A stretch of 64,000 nt of DNA, from contig NZ_CP063121.1 in NCBI RefSeq assembly GCF_014931415.1, positions 310,001 to 374,000 on the forward strand, written 5' to 3'. Numbering within the stretch: position 1 is the first letter of the stretch; every line of letters begins with the position of its first letter. A program made the translations under genes and the position numbers. The notes beneath the pieces are model-generated. The model was not told where the DNA came from, ran no database searches, and saw nothing but the letters and a program-made list of their open reading frames with translations. This stretch comes from Haemophilus parainfluenzae. GTDB taxonomy: Bacteria; Pseudomonadota; Gammaproteobacteria; Enterobacterales; Pasteurellaceae. Positions 1-8,852 of the stretch are shown piece after piece.

Positions 1-607
1 TGCGGCCTAATTTATTGCCGTGGATCACACGACCGAAAATACGATAAGGCTTACCGAGTAAATTTTGCGCATGCTGTAAATCATCTTTAGCCAGCGCTTC
101 ACGAATAGCGGTGCTACTGATACGCAACTCATCTAAACAGAAGGTGTGGCTGTCTTCTACTTCAAAACCAAACTGCTTTCCAGCTTGCTGCAACATCGCA
201 AAATTGCCTAAACGTTTCGCACCAAATTTGAAATCATCCCCAATACTGAGAAACTTCACATTTAATTTGCGCACAAGCCAATCTTCAATAAATTGTTCTG
301 CAGGAAGATCAGCAAAAGTGCGGTCAAATTTCGCGACGATCACCACATCCACCCCCGCCTTAGCTAAATAATGTAATTTATCTCTTAACCGCATTAAGCG
401 AGCAGGGGCTTTGTCACCCATAAAATATTCGCGCGGTTGCGGCTCGAAAAGCATCACTGCCATGGGTAAATTCAGTGCATTTGCTTTCTGACGAAGATGA
501 CGCAAAATCGCCTGATGCCCCAAATGCACGCCATCAAAATTGCCAATGGTTAATGCGCACCCTGACAAATATGGCTGTGTATTATAAAGCCCACGAATTA
601 ATTGCAT
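1..607 (-). CDS. ribF: Bifunctional riboflavin kinase/FAD synthetase, 3' end cut by the window
   Basis: It makes FMN from riboflavin and then FAD from FMN in the cytoplasm. The first 202 residues are visible, starting MQLIRGLYN at the ATG whose complement lies at 605-607. The adenylyltransferase signature GNFDGVHLGH lies near residue 22, and ISSTAIREAL, the second nucleotidyl-transfer motif, is near residue 175. Family members are about 310 residues, so the C-terminal riboflavin kinase domain lies outside the window. murJ lies 50 bp upstream on the same strand, so the two are probably co-transcribed. The call is firm. Confidence 0.93.
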   Translation of the reverse strand, partial: MQLIRGLYNTQPYLSGCALTIGNFDGVHLGHQAILRHLRQKANALNLPMAVMLFEPQPREYFMGDKAPARLMRLRDKLHYLAKAGVDVVIVAKFDRTFADLPAEQFIEDWLVRKLNVKFLSIGDDFKFGAKRLGNFAMLQQAGKQFGFEVEDSHTFCLDELRISSTAIREALAKDDLQHAQNLLGKPYRIFGRVIHGNKLGR

Positions 608-657
608 TACATCTTATCCAAAAAAACAAAAAATAATCGGTGCATTATAGCGGTAAC

Positions 658-2232
658 TTAATGTTTTGTCAGTAAATGGTGTTTACGAACACCCAATAGC
701 ACCAATACACCTAAATAAACGACCGCAGCCAGTCCGATTAACCAAGCTAGCCAATAGATACGCATTAAAAATGTCATGGCTGCCCATTCTTCAATTGATG
801 GGCAGTTATACCAAAGCAAGCCGCCCATGGCTAAGGCTGCACCTAAAACTTTCAGAAAAAAGACCGCACTTTTACGTGAAAAATGATACACATCCGCTTT
901 CGCTAAACCACGATAAAGTAAATAAGCATTTAAGGTTGCCGACATCGCAGAAGCAATCGCCAACCCCACATAACTAAATGGAATCGCCAATACGTTAAAG
1001 CCCATATTGCTTACCATAGCGATGATCCCGATTTTCACGGGGGTTTTGGTGTCTTGGCGTGCGTAATAACCGTTAGCCAAGATCTTAATCAGCATAAAGC
1101 TAAGTAAACCCGCATTGAATGCCCATAAGGAATAAGAAGCTGAGTGCACATCTGTTAAGGTAAAACTGCCACGCATAAATAACACCAATAACATTGGTTG
1201 GGCTAACACGGCAATACCAATTGCAGCCGGCACACCAAGTAATAAAATCATTCGTACGCCCCAGTCCATGGTGTTGCGAAAATTAGCCGCACTTTGGGAA
1301 GAATTGTCTTCTCGATTCACATGATGGCGAGCAAGCGTCGGTAAAATCACGGTGGAAATGGCGATACCAAATAGCCCAAGTGGAAACTCTAATAGACGAT
1401 CAGAATAATAAAGCCAACTAATAGACCCCGTCATTAAGAAACTGGCAATGACCGTATCAAGCAGCAAGTTGATTTGACTTACAGAAACCCCGAATAAAGC
1501 CGGAATCATCAATCGACGAATTTTGGCTACCCCTTCATCATGCCATGCCCATTTTGGTTTTACGAGCAAGCCGGCTTTTTTCAAGAAAGGGATTTGGAAT
1601 AAAAATTGTAATAAACCGCCTAAGAAGATCCCGATAGCAAGGGCAAGATCAGGATTATCTAATCTTGGTGCGAGGAAAAGTGCGGTCGCTATCATGGCGA
1701 TATTGAGCAAAACAGGCGAGAACGACATCACACCGAATTTACCTATCGTATTTAAAATCGCCCCAGAAAGTGCCACAAAGGTGACAAACCATAAATAAGG
1801 AAACGTAATTTTTAAGAGTAAAGACGCTTGTTCAAATTTGTGTGCATCGGGCCCGTCATTTAGCCAATCGGTAAACCAGCCCATCCCGAAGATCGCTGCA
1901 ACGACAGGCGATCCCACCATGGCAAGTAAAGTGACAATACTGACTAATCCGCCTAGCGTACCCGATACCTTCCCGATAAATTCTCGGGTTTTAGAAAGAT
2001 CGCCCGATTTTTGATATTCGGCTAATACGGGTACGAAAGCCTGAGAAAATGCGCCTTCCGCAAATAAACGACGTAAAAAGTTTGGGATACGGTTAGCGAA
2101 TAGAAACACGTCTGCCGCTGCGCCTGCACCGATCAAATGTGCTATTACCACATCGCGGACTAAACCTAACACACGGGACACTAATGTCATCCCACTCACG
2201 ATAATGCCGGATTTTAAAAGTCGTTTACTCAA
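658..2232 (-). CDS. murJ: Lipid II flippase MurJ (MviN)
   Basis: It flips the peptidoglycan precursor lipid II from the inner to the outer face of the inner membrane. The 524-residue protein starts MSKRLLKSGIIVSGMTLVSR, the conserved MviN N-terminus, and carries about 14 hydrophobic segments typical of MOP-superfamily flippases. The conserved stretch RRLFAEGAFSQAFVPVLAEY near residues 54-73 is a family hallmark. Length matches the usual 510-525 residues. ribF follows 50 bp downstream on the same strand. The gene is divergent from rpsT, with a 266-bp gap holding the rpsT promoter. Confidence 0.95.
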   Translation of the reverse strand: MSKRLLKSGIIVSGMTLVSRVLGLVRDVVIAHLIGAGAAADVFLFANRIPNFLRRLFAEGAFSQAFVPVLAEYQKSGDLSKTREFIGKVSGTLGGLVSIVTLLAMVGSPVVAAIFGMGWFTDWLNDGPDAHKFEQASLLLKITFPYLWFVTFVALSGAILNTIGKFGVMSFSPVLLNIAMIATALFLAPRLDNPDLALAIGIFLGGLLQFLFQIPFLKKAGLLVKPKWAWHDEGVAKIRRLMIPALFGVSVSQINLLLDTVIASFLMTGSISWLYYSDRLLEFPLGLFGIAISTVILPTLARHHVNREDNSSQSAANFRNTMDWGVRMILLLGVPAAIGIAVLAQPMLLVLFMRGSFTLTDVHSASYSLWAFNAGLLSFMLIKILANGYYARQDTKTPVKIGIIAMVSNMGFNVLAIPFSYVGLAIASAMSATLNAYLLYRGLAKADVYHFSRKSAVFFLKVLGAALAMGGLLWYNCPSIEEWAAMTFLMRIYWLAWLIGLAAVVYLGVLVLLGVRKHHLLTKH

Positions 2233-2378
2233 AATAGGGGTCTCTTCAAAAAAATTTGCCTTAATTGTATAGAATTTTTGTTTTTACGCTATATTCCAAC
2301 GAAAAAAACTGATAAAATCCTGCCCACATCGTTTGTGTGAGCCAATAGAAAGCGCTTTTTTTAAATAACGATGCTTAC

Positions 2379-2400
2379 TTTCGGTTGTGTCTCACCGAAA
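2379..2400. other. Hairpin in the murJ-rpsT gap, role unknown
   Basis: A 7-bp perfect inverted repeat (TTTCGGT, ACCGAAA) with an 8-nt loop lies 18 bp upstream of the rpsT -35 box. No U-run follows on either strand, so it is not a normal terminator. It lies upstream of the predicted rpsT promoter and therefore outside that mRNA. I see nothing else in the rest of the 2233-2417 gap. Confidence 0.3.
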
Positions 2401-2417
2401 TCAACACAAATTATTCA

Positions 2418-2446
2418 TTGACAAAAGTATAAAAAATCGGCATATT
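2418..2446 (+). promoter_or_regulatory. rpsT promoter
   Basis: A perfect -35 box TTGACA (2418-2423) is followed after 17 bp by CATATT (2441-2446). This gives a leader of about 45 nt before the rpsT start codon. The strong -35 and the position fit a ribosomal protein gene. Confidence 0.7.
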
Positions 2447-2498
2447 CTACGCCCTTATTTTGTCATAATCATCTAACAGAAATTTTAGGAGTTTGACC

Positions 2499-2762
2499 TT
2501 GGCTAATATCAAGTCAGCAAAAAAACGCGCGGTTCAATCTGAAAAACGCCGCCAACACAACGCAAGCCAACGCTCTATGATGCGTACTTACATCAAAAAA
2601 GTATATGCTCAAGTAGCAGCAGGTGAAAAAGCAGCAGCTGAAGCAGCATTCGTTGAAATGCAAAAAGTTGTTGACCGTATGGCTTCTAAAGGCTTAATCC
2701 ACGCTAACAAAGCAGCAAACCACAAAGCTAAATTAGCTGCTCAAATCAAAAAATTAGCGTAA
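2499..2762 (+). CDS. rpsT: 30S ribosomal protein S20, UUG start
   Basis: It is a 16S rRNA-binding protein of the small subunit. The 87-residue product [19 protein letters not shown]... has exactly the usual S20 length and Lys/Arg/Ala-rich helical composition. The start is taken at TTG 2499 rather than the TTG at 2493: it gives the conserved [11 protein letters not shown]-terminus and sits 7 nt after the Shine-Dalgarno AGGAG (2487-2491). In E. coli rpsT also starts with UUG, and this weak start is part of translational autocontrol by S20; the same control here is an inference. The gene is monocistronic and ends in a hairpin terminator at 2791-2810. Confidence 0.96.
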   Translation: MANIKSAKKRAVQSEKRRQHNASQRSMMRTYIKKVYAQVAAGEKAAAEAAFVEMQKVVDRMASKGLIHANKAANHKAKLAAQIKKLA

Positions 2763-2790
2763 TTAAAGCACTAAAACAGCTTAAAAATAA

Positions 2791-2816
2791 AACCGCACTT
2801 TAGTGCGGTTTTTGTT
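2791..2816 (+). terminator. rpsT terminator made of an uptake-signal pair
   Basis: The stem AACCGCAC (2791-2798) pairs with GTGCGGTT (2803-2810) across a 4-nt loop and is followed by a T-run. The left arm contains the complement of the 9-bp Haemophilus uptake core. Confidence 0.85.
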
Positions 2817-2922
2817 TGCCGTAAACCGTCCTGCCACAAACGCCCCATAACGAGCTTGCATTCCCCCCTTTAACCTGTAAACTACCCCACAACTTAAAAA
2901 TTAATCATAAAATAAATAATAA

Positions 2923-5268
2923 ATGACCAAAAAATCTTTTAAAAAAGCGGATCCAAATTATCAAAAAGAATTAGCCAAATACGGTAATCCGATCCCAAGC
3001 AGAGACTACATTCTGCAAATTATTCGTGAAAATAATGCCCCGATGAGTCGGGAAGAAATTCTGACCGCACTTTCAATTAAAAGTGACGAACAACAAGAAG
3101 CTATGCGTCGCCGCTTGCGCGCCATGGAAAATGATGGACAGTTAGTTTTCACTAAACGTAAACGCTATGCCTTGCCTGAAAAATTGGATTTATTCAAAGG
3201 CATGGTCATTGGCCATCGCGAAGGCTATGGCTTTTTACAAGTCGAAGGCAAAAAAGAAGATCTCTTTATTCCTAATCACCAAATGCAACGTGTAATGCAT
3301 GGTGATTTTGTGTTAGCACAGCCTGCTGGCTTGGATCGTCGTGGTCGTCGTGAAGTCCGTATTGTTCGTGTACTTGAAAGTCGCAAAAAACAAATTGTCG
3401 GCCGTTTCTTCTTAGAAAATGGTTTTAGCTATGTTGTGCCTGATGATAGTCGTATCGGACGAGATATTTTAGTCCCTAATGAGCACCGCAATGGCGCTCG
3501 AATGGGACAAGTTGTCGTGGTTGAATTGCAAGAACGATCTGCCTCCTTCACTCAGCCAGTTGGCATCATCACCGAAATTCTGGGTGACAATATGGCAAAA
3601 GGGATGGAAGTGGAGATCGCCCTTCGTAATCATGACATCCCTCACCAATTCCCAAGTGCGGTCGAAAAATACGTTAAAAAATTCACGGAAGAAGTGCCTG
3701 AAGAAGCGAAAAAAGGCCGTGTGGATTTACGCAATCTGCCACTGGTTACCATTGATGGCGAAGACGCACGTGATTTTGATGATGCCGTATATTGCGAAAA
3801 AAGTGGTAAAGGCTGGAAGCTTTGGGTGGCAATTGCCGATGTCAGCTACTATGTGCGTTTACGTTCTGCATTAGATACAGAAGCTTATAACCGTGGTAAC
3901 TCCGTTTACTTCCCAAATCGTGTTGTACCAATGTTGCCGGAGATTTTATCCAACGGATTGTGTTCACTGAATCCACAAGTTGATCGCTTGTGTATGGTGT
4001 GTGAAATGCACATTTCTGCCAAAGGTAAACTCACAGACTATCGTTTTTATGAAGCAGTAATGAATTCTCATGCTCGTTTAACCTATACGAAAGTCGCTGA
4101 AATTTTAGATGGTGATGATGAACTTCGCACGCGTTATCAAGGGCTAGTGCCGCATTTAGAAGAATTGCATCACCTCTATCAAGCATTACTCAATGCACGC
4201 AAACAACGTGGTGCTATTGATTTTGAAACCATTGAAACCAAATTTATTTTCAATGCCATGGGACGAATTGATCGCATTGAGCCTGTTGTGCGAAATGATG
4301 CTCACAAAATCATTGAAGAATGCATGATTCTTGCGAATATTGCAGCGGCAAACTTTATGGAAAAACATAAAGAGCCTGCACTCTATCGTATTCATGCCAC
4401 ACCGAGTGAAGAGAAACTGACGTCTTTCCGTGCATTCTTAAGTGAATGTGGTTTAAGCCTTGAAGGTGGCATGAAACCGACCACAAAAGATTATGCAAAA
4501 TTGTTAGAACAAGTGAAAGATCGCCCGGATCACGAACTCATTCAAACCATGTTACTGCGTTCATTAAGCCAAGCGGTTTATCATGCGGATAATATCGGTC
4601 ACTTTGGTTTGGCTTTAGAGGAATATGCCCACTTTACTTCCCCGATTCGTCGTTATCCGGATTTAACTCTTCACCGTGGAATTAAGTATTTATTAGCAAA
4701 AGAAAAAGGCGCTAAACGTAAAACGACGGATACTGGCGGCTATCATTATTCCTTTGATGAAATGGATTTATTAGGTGATCACTGCTCAATGACTGAACGC
4801 CGTGCCGATGATGCCACTCGTGAAGTAGCAGATTGGCTGAAATGTGAATATATGCAAGATCACGTGGGCGCTGAATTTAGCGGAGTGATCTCATCTGTAA
4901 CAGGCTTTGGCTTATTTGTACGTTTAGATGATTTATTCATTGACGGCTTAGTCCATATTTCCACTTTAGATAACGACTACTATCAATTTGATGCAGCTAA
5001 ACAACGTTTAATCGGTGAAAATAGTGGTATGATTTATCGCCTTGGCGATAAAGTCAAAATTCGCGTGGTCGCCGTTCATTTAGAACAAAAAATGGTAGAT
5101 TTTAGTTTAGTCGAAAGTGCCAGAAAACCACGTCGTGTTGGCAAAACGGCAAAACAAAAAGCAAAAAAAGTCTTTAAGGAACTACCACCTAAAGCATCTA
5201 AAAAACGTAAAAGTGCGGTTAAAAATAAAGATGTTTCTAAGAAACCGACTAGAAAACGGAAGAAATAA
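2923..5268 (+). CDS. rnr: Ribonuclease R (VacB)
   Basis: It is a 3'-5' exoribonuclease of the RNB family that degrades structured RNA and takes part in rRNA quality control and tmRNA-linked mRNA decay. The 781-residue protein has an N-terminal winged-helix part (about 1-90), cold-shock-type RNA-binding domains, the catalytic RNB domain with DARDFDDAV at residues 281-289 (the acidic residues bind metal), an S1 domain near residues 645-725 and a Lys/Arg-rich tail ([10 protein letters not shown]...). This layout separates RNase R from RNase II, which is shorter and lacks the basic tail. rlmB follows 78 bp downstream, the same rnr-rlmB pair as in enterobacteria. Confidence 0.96.
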   Translation: MTKKSFKKADPNYQKELAKYGNPIPSRDYILQIIRENNAPMSREEILTALSIKSDEQQEAMRRRLRAMENDGQLVFTKRKRYALPEKLDLFKGMVIGHREGYGFLQVEGKKEDLFIPNHQMQRVMHGDFVLAQPAGLDRRGRREVRIVRVLESRKKQIVGRFFLENGFSYVVPDDSRIGRDILVPNEHRNGARMGQVVVVELQERSASFTQPVGIITEILGDNMAKGMEVEIALRNHDIPHQFPSAVEKYVKKFTEEVPEEAKKGRVDLRNLPLVTIDGEDARDFDDAVYCEKSGKGWKLWVAIADVSYYVRLRSALDTEAYNRGNSVYFPNRVVPMLPEILSNGLCSLNPQVDRLCMVCEMHISAKGKLTDYRFYEAVMNSHARLTYTKVAEILDGDDELRTRYQGLVPHLEELHHLYQALLNARKQRGAIDFETIETKFIFNAMGRIDRIEPVVRNDAHKIIEECMILANIAAANFMEKHKEPALYRIHATPSEEKLTSFRAFLSECGLSLEGGMKPTTKDYAKLLEQVKDRPDHELIQTMLLRSLSQAVYHADNIGHFGLALEEYAHFTSPIRRYPDLTLHRGIKYLLAKEKGAKRKTTDTGGYHYSFDEMDLLGDHCSMTERRADDATREVADWLKCEYMQDHVGAEFSGVISSVTGFGLFVRLDDLFIDGLVHISTLDNDYYQFDAAKQRLIGENSGMIYRLGDKVKIRVVAVHLEQKMVDFSLVESARKPRRVGKTAKQKAKKVFKELPPKASKKRKSAVKNKDVSKKPTRKRKK

Positions 5269-5291
5269 TATTTTTACTGAATATCCCCTTC

Positions 5292-5311
5292 CCCCTCTTT
5301 GCTAAAGAGGG
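5292..5311. repeat. Spacer palindrome between rnr and rlmB
   Basis: CCCTCTTT and AAAGAGGG form an 8-bp perfect hairpin with a loop of about 4 nt. No clear U-run follows, so read-through into rlmB is likely. A similar CCCTC/GAGGG hairpin lies after the PTS operon near 31558-31577, which suggests a recurrent spacer motif. Confidence 0.4.
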
Positions 5312-5346
5312 AGGATAATGACAAAAAGAATAAACAAGAGAACCCT

Positions 5347-6087
5347 ATGTCAGAAAATATCTATGGTATCCATGCTGTAAACAGCATTTTAGCAAATAGC
5401 CCTGAACGTTTAATTGAAGTTTTTGTGCTGAAAGGCCGTGAAGATAAACGCCTGCAACCGTTACTTAATGAGCTCTATGCTTTAGGCATTGCGGTGCAAT
5501 TTGTAAACCGTCAAACATTAGATAAAAAATCCAATGGTGAAGTGCATCAAGGAGTGATTGCGCGTGTGCAAGAAGCGAAAGAGCTGAATGAACATGATCT
5601 GGATGAACTTCTTACTCGTAAACAAAATCCTCTTTTATTGGTGCTTGATGGTGTGACGGATCCCCATAACCTAGGAGCCTGTTTACGTACTGCGGATGCA
5701 GCTGGTGTGAGTGCTGTTATCGTACCAAAAGATAAATCCGCTCAGCTCACTTCTATTGCACGTAAAGTGGCTTGCGGTGCTGCGGAGACTGTGCCATTAA
5801 TTCGTGTTACTAACTTAGCGCGTACTTTGCGAGATCTACAACAAAACCATAATATTTGGGTGGTGGGTACAGCTGGCGAAGCAACAGAAACCATTTACCA
5901 AAGTAAACTCACAGGTTCTCTTGCCCTAGTAATGGGAGCCGAAGGTGAAGGCATGCGTCGCCTTACTCGTGAGCATTGTGATCAACTCATTAGTATTCCA
6001 ATGGCGGGATCAGTTTCATCCCTCAACGTTTCCGTTGCGACGGGCGTATGTTTATTTGAAATTGTGAGACAACGTCTTGCCGCCTAA
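5347..6087 (+). CDS. rlmB: 23S rRNA (guanosine-2'-O-)-methyltransferase RlmB
   Basis: It methylates the ribose of G2251 (E. coli numbering) in the peptidyl-transferase P loop, using S-adenosylmethionine. The start ATG at 5347 gives [15 protein letters not shown], the conserved substrate-binding N-terminus, and a 246-residue protein of normal length. The longer upstream reading frame adds a lysine-rich stretch not typical of the family. SPOUT-class motifs are present: [19 protein letters not shown] mid-protein, [16 protein letters not shown], and the C-terminal knot segment [17 protein letters not shown]. It is probably transcribed with rnr and ends at a bidirectional terminator shared with brnQ. 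Confidence 0.96.
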   Translation: MSENIYGIHAVNSILANSPERLIEVFVLKGREDKRLQPLLNELYALGIAVQFVNRQTLDKKSNGEVHQGVIARVQEAKELNEHDLDELLTRKQNPLLLVLDGVTDPHNLGACLRTADAAGVSAVIVPKDKSAQLTSIARKVACGAAETVPLIRVTNLARTLRDLQQNHNIWVVGTAGEATETIYQSKLTGSLALVMGAEGEGMRRLTREHCDQLISIPMAGSVSSLNVSVATGVCLFEIVRQRLAA

Positions 6088-6120
6088 AAATGCGTGAAAA
6101 AATAACCGCACTTGATATAA

Positions 6121-6152
6121 AAAATGCCGATAAATCATTATCGGCATTTTTA
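6121..6152. terminator. Bidirectional terminator between rlmB and brnQ
   Basis: A 12-bp perfect stem, AAAATGCCGATA (6121-6132) with its complement at 6139-6150, encloses a 6-nt loop. The stem has A/T flanks on both sides and lies between two convergent genes. Confidence 0.85.
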
Positions 6153-7454
6153 TTATTTTGAAATGGTTTTCCCAAATATCATGGAGATCACTAAGGTACA
6201 TAATGCAGGCACCAGCCAAGCTAATCCTTGTGAGTAAAGCGGGAAATGAATCATGACTTGATGCAACCCTTCAGGCAAGACATCTAAGTTTTTCAAACTA
6301 TCAACCAAACTAAAACAAACTGTCACAAAGATGGTTACGTAATAGCTCAATCGAATAGAAGGCAATTTATTACGCACAAGCTGTAAAACCACTAACATGA
6401 TCGCCATTGGGTAAATCAACAACAAGGCTGGAATTGTCACTCGGAGTAATTTTGTTAAGCCATATTGTGAAATAATTGTCGTCATTGCGGTGAAGAAGAC
6501 AATCCAAAATGGATAAGAAAAACGTGTCGAAAACTTAGAGAAATAATCACCACACGCACTGGTTACGCCCACTAACGTGGTTAAACTAGCTAAAGTGATA
6601 ATACCCGCCATAATCCAGGTTCCCGCCGTGCCAAATAAACTGTTCACATAACGAGAGAAAATTTGTCCACCATTTGTTGCACCTTGTGCCACAGCATCAG
6701 AAGTTGCCCCTAAATAGAATAAGGCAAAATATAGACAACCTAATAAAATGACAGAGACAAAACCCGCTGAAATGGTATATTGCACAATCTTTTGGGGATT
6801 AGTCACATTTTTTGCAGATAACGCCCGTGCAACAATGCCACCAAAGGCAATCGCTGCCAGCACATCCATCGTTTGATAGCCACTAATTAACCCAGTAGTT
6901 AATGCCGAATTCTCGGCATACGCCTGCGACGGAGCAACAATGTCAGAAAGCGGTGAAACAAAAACCGTGATCCCAACAACGAGTAATAAGACCAACAATG
7001 CCGGTGTCATCACTTCACCCACCGTTGAAATAATGGTACTTGGGCGAATCATGAATCCCATGGCGATAATATTAAAAATCACAGAGAAAATAAGGCGTGT
7101 TGTCGCACTATCTTCAATGAGCCCCAATGGTAGCCATGCCATTTCATAAGCGACATTGGTAATTCGAGGCATTGCAAAGGTTGAACCGATGACTAAATAA
7201 AGAATGGTTAAAAAGGATACGCCTGCCCACTTGGGTAAGTCCTTAGTCAGTTCTTCGCCACGTCCTAACACTGACACCACAACCAATGTAATAAATGGCA
7301 TGAGTACGCCTGTTATCACAAACCCTAGCGAAGCCGTTGCCCAATGGTTGCCTGCGGAGTAACCTTCCATCGGAGGAAAAATAATATTTCCCGCGCCTAA
7401 AAATAAAGCAAAAATCATCATACCTAGTACGATGATGTCTTTTTTTGAAAACAT
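6153..7454 (-). CDS. brnQ: Branched-chain amino acid transporter BrnQ
   Basis: It is a sodium- or proton-coupled carrier that imports leucine, isoleucine and valine through the inner membrane. The 433-residue protein from ATG 7454 begins MFSKKDIIVLGMMIFALFLG, followed by GAGNIIFPP, the LIVCS-family N-terminal signature, and has about 12 hydrophobic segments. The reading frame extends 34 codons upstream, but this start matches the family N-terminus. A CRP-like site and a TTGGAA/TAAAAT promoter lie upstream. The gene faces away from nhaA. Confidence 0.92.
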   Translation of the reverse strand: MFSKKDIIVLGMMIFALFLGAGNIIFPPMEGYSAGNHWATASLGFVITGVLMPFITLVVVSVLGRGEELTKDLPKWAGVSFLTILYLVIGSTFAMPRITNVAYEMAWLPLGLIEDSATTRLIFSVIFNIIAMGFMIRPSTIISTVGEVMTPALLVLLLVVGITVFVSPLSDIVAPSQAYAENSALTTGLISGYQTMDVLAAIAFGGIVARALSAKNVTNPQKIVQYTISAGFVSVILLGCLYFALFYLGATSDAVAQGATNGGQIFSRYVNSLFGTAGTWIMAGIITLASLTTLVGVTSACGDYFSKFSTRFSYPFWIVFFTAMTTIISQYGLTKLLRVTIPALLLIYPMAIMLVVLQLVRNKLPSIRLSYYVTIFVTVCFSLVDSLKNLDVLPEGLHQVMIHFPLYSQGLAWLVPALCTLVISMIFGKTISK

Positions 7455-7483
7455 AAGTATTCTCGAATAAATAAACTTTAAGG

Positions 7484-7513
7484 ATTTTACTATTAAATTG
7501 TTTTTTATTCCAA
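7484..7513 (-). promoter_or_regulatory. Predicted brnQ promoter
   Basis: On the minus strand TTGGAA (7508-7513) and TAAAAT (7484-7489) are spaced by 18 bp. The predicted start near 7477 places the CRP-like site at 7530-7545 about 60 bp upstream, the class I position. Inferred from sequence alone. Confidence 0.45.
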
Positions 7514-7529
7514 AAATGAAAATAAATTC

Positions 7530-7545
7530 TGTGAAATAGATCACG
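7530..7545. promoter_or_regulatory. CRP-like site between brnQ and nhaA
   Basis: TGTGAAATAGATCACG matches the CRP consensus TGTGA-N6-TCACA at 9 of 10 positions. It could serve brnQ (about -60) or the divergent nhaA. Confidence 0.6.
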
Positions 7546-7656
7546 AAATCTATCACATCCCGATTAAATCACACATTATCCATAGCCTATTTTCCCTAAA
7601 TTAGTAAATTTGTGATAATATCCAGCCTTTATTATTACTTTTTTAGGAGAGAATGA

Positions 7657-8844
7657 ATGAATAAACTGAGTTTGATTCAACAAATTCAGCGTTTTTTCAA
7701 ATTGGAATCAGCTGGCGGAATTTTATTACTTTTTTCAGCAGTAGTCGCAATGCTATTAGCCAATTCACCGCTCAATCAAAACTATAACGACTTTTTAAAC
7801 TTACCAGTCAGAATTCAAGTAGGGACTTTTTCTATCGATAAAACCTTAATTCACTGGATCAACGATGGTTTTATGGCGGTATTCTTTGTTTTAGTGGGAA
7901 TGGAAGTCAAAAGAGAATTATTTGAGGGCTCCCTTTCAAGCTATCAACAAGCGATTTTCCCTGCTATTGCAGCGGTGGGGGGAATGATCATTCCTGCCTT
8001 AGTTTATGTATTTATCGCCCAACACGATCCCGCTTTAGCCGATGGCTGGGCTATCCCAATGGCAACAGACATTGCCTTTGCTCTTGGTATCATGGCGTTA
8101 TTAAGTAAACAAGTGCCACTCCCACTAAAAATCTTTTTACTTGCTTTAGCGATTATTGATGACTTAGGCGCCATTGTCGTTATTGCACTGTTTTTCTCAC
8201 ACGGATTAAGTGTACAAGCACTTATCTTTGCTGCGGTTGCTATTGTTGTACTTATCGCATTAAACCGCTTTAAAGTGACCGCACTTTGTGCCTATATGGT
8301 AGTGGGAACAATCTTATGGGCTTCGGTATTAAAATCAGGCGTACACGCTACCCTTGCTGGCGTTATCATCGGGTTTTGTATTCCATTGAAAGGTAAAAAT
8401 GGCGAAACACCATTACACGACTTTGAGCATATTCTTGCCCCTTGGTCATCCTTTGTTATCTTGCCATTATTTGCGTTTGGCAATGCGGGTGTAAGCTTCG
8501 ATGGCATTGATCTCAGCATGCTGACATCACCATTATTGCTCGCAATTTCTCTTGGCTTAATTATCGGAAAACCTCTGGGTGTATTTGGTTTCAGTTATCT
8601 TTCCGTAAAACTTGGCATTGCAAAACTTCCACAAGGCATCAACTTCAAACAAATTTTTGCCGTAGCGATTTTATGTGGTATCGGTTTCACCATGTCCATG
8701 TTCTTAGCAAGCCTTGCCTTCAATGCTGATGCCGGTGAAAGCATTAACGCCCTTTCTCGATTAGGGATCTTATTAGGCTCCACGGTTTCTGCGATTGTGG
8801 GGTATATGGCGTTGAAAGTGACTACCGCGAAAAATAAAGGGTAA
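7657..8844 (+). CDS. nhaA: Na+/H+ antiporter NhaA
   Basis: It exports sodium or lithium in exchange for protons at the inner membrane, mainly at alkaline pH. The 395-residue protein has the family length. It shows [15 protein letters not shown] and [19 protein letters not shown], which hold the paired aspartates of the ion-binding site, and about 12 membrane segments. A good Shine-Dalgarno (AGGAGAG) precedes ATG 7657. A two-domain glycosyltransferase begins only 8 bp after the stop codon on the same strand, so the two are probably co-transcribed although their functions are unrelated. Confidence 0.96.
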   Translation: MNKLSLIQQIQRFFKLESAGGILLLFSAVVAMLLANSPLNQNYNDFLNLPVRIQVGTFSIDKTLIHWINDGFMAVFFVLVGMEVKRELFEGSLSSYQQAIFPAIAAVGGMIIPALVYVFIAQHDPALADGWAIPMATDIAFALGIMALLSKQVPLPLKIFLLALAIIDDLGAIVVIALFFSHGLSVQALIFAAVAIVVLIALNRFKVTALCAYMVVGTILWASVLKSGVHATLAGVIIGFCIPLKGKNGETPLHDFEHILAPWSSFVILPLFAFGNAGVSFDGIDLSMLTSPLLLAISLGLIIGKPLGVFGFSYLSVKLGIAKLPQGINFKQIFAVAILCGIGFTMSMFLASLAFNADAGESINALSRLGILLGSTVSAIVGYMALKVTTAKNKG

Positions 8845-8852
8845 TCAAAACG

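Noticed and set aside
2379..2400. Hairpin upstream of rpsT considered as a riboswitch or leader
   Set aside because: It lies upstream of the predicted promoter, so it would not be in the rpsT mRNA.
3479..3874. 131-codon open frame inside rnr
   Set aside because: It lies in another frame of RNase R over its conserved catalytic region and has no family resemblance.
7454..7556. Longer start for brnQ (34 extra codons)
   Set aside because: The added stretch is A/T-rich, lacks a ribosome site, and the internal ATG gives the conserved family N-terminus. The extra region contains the predicted promoter.
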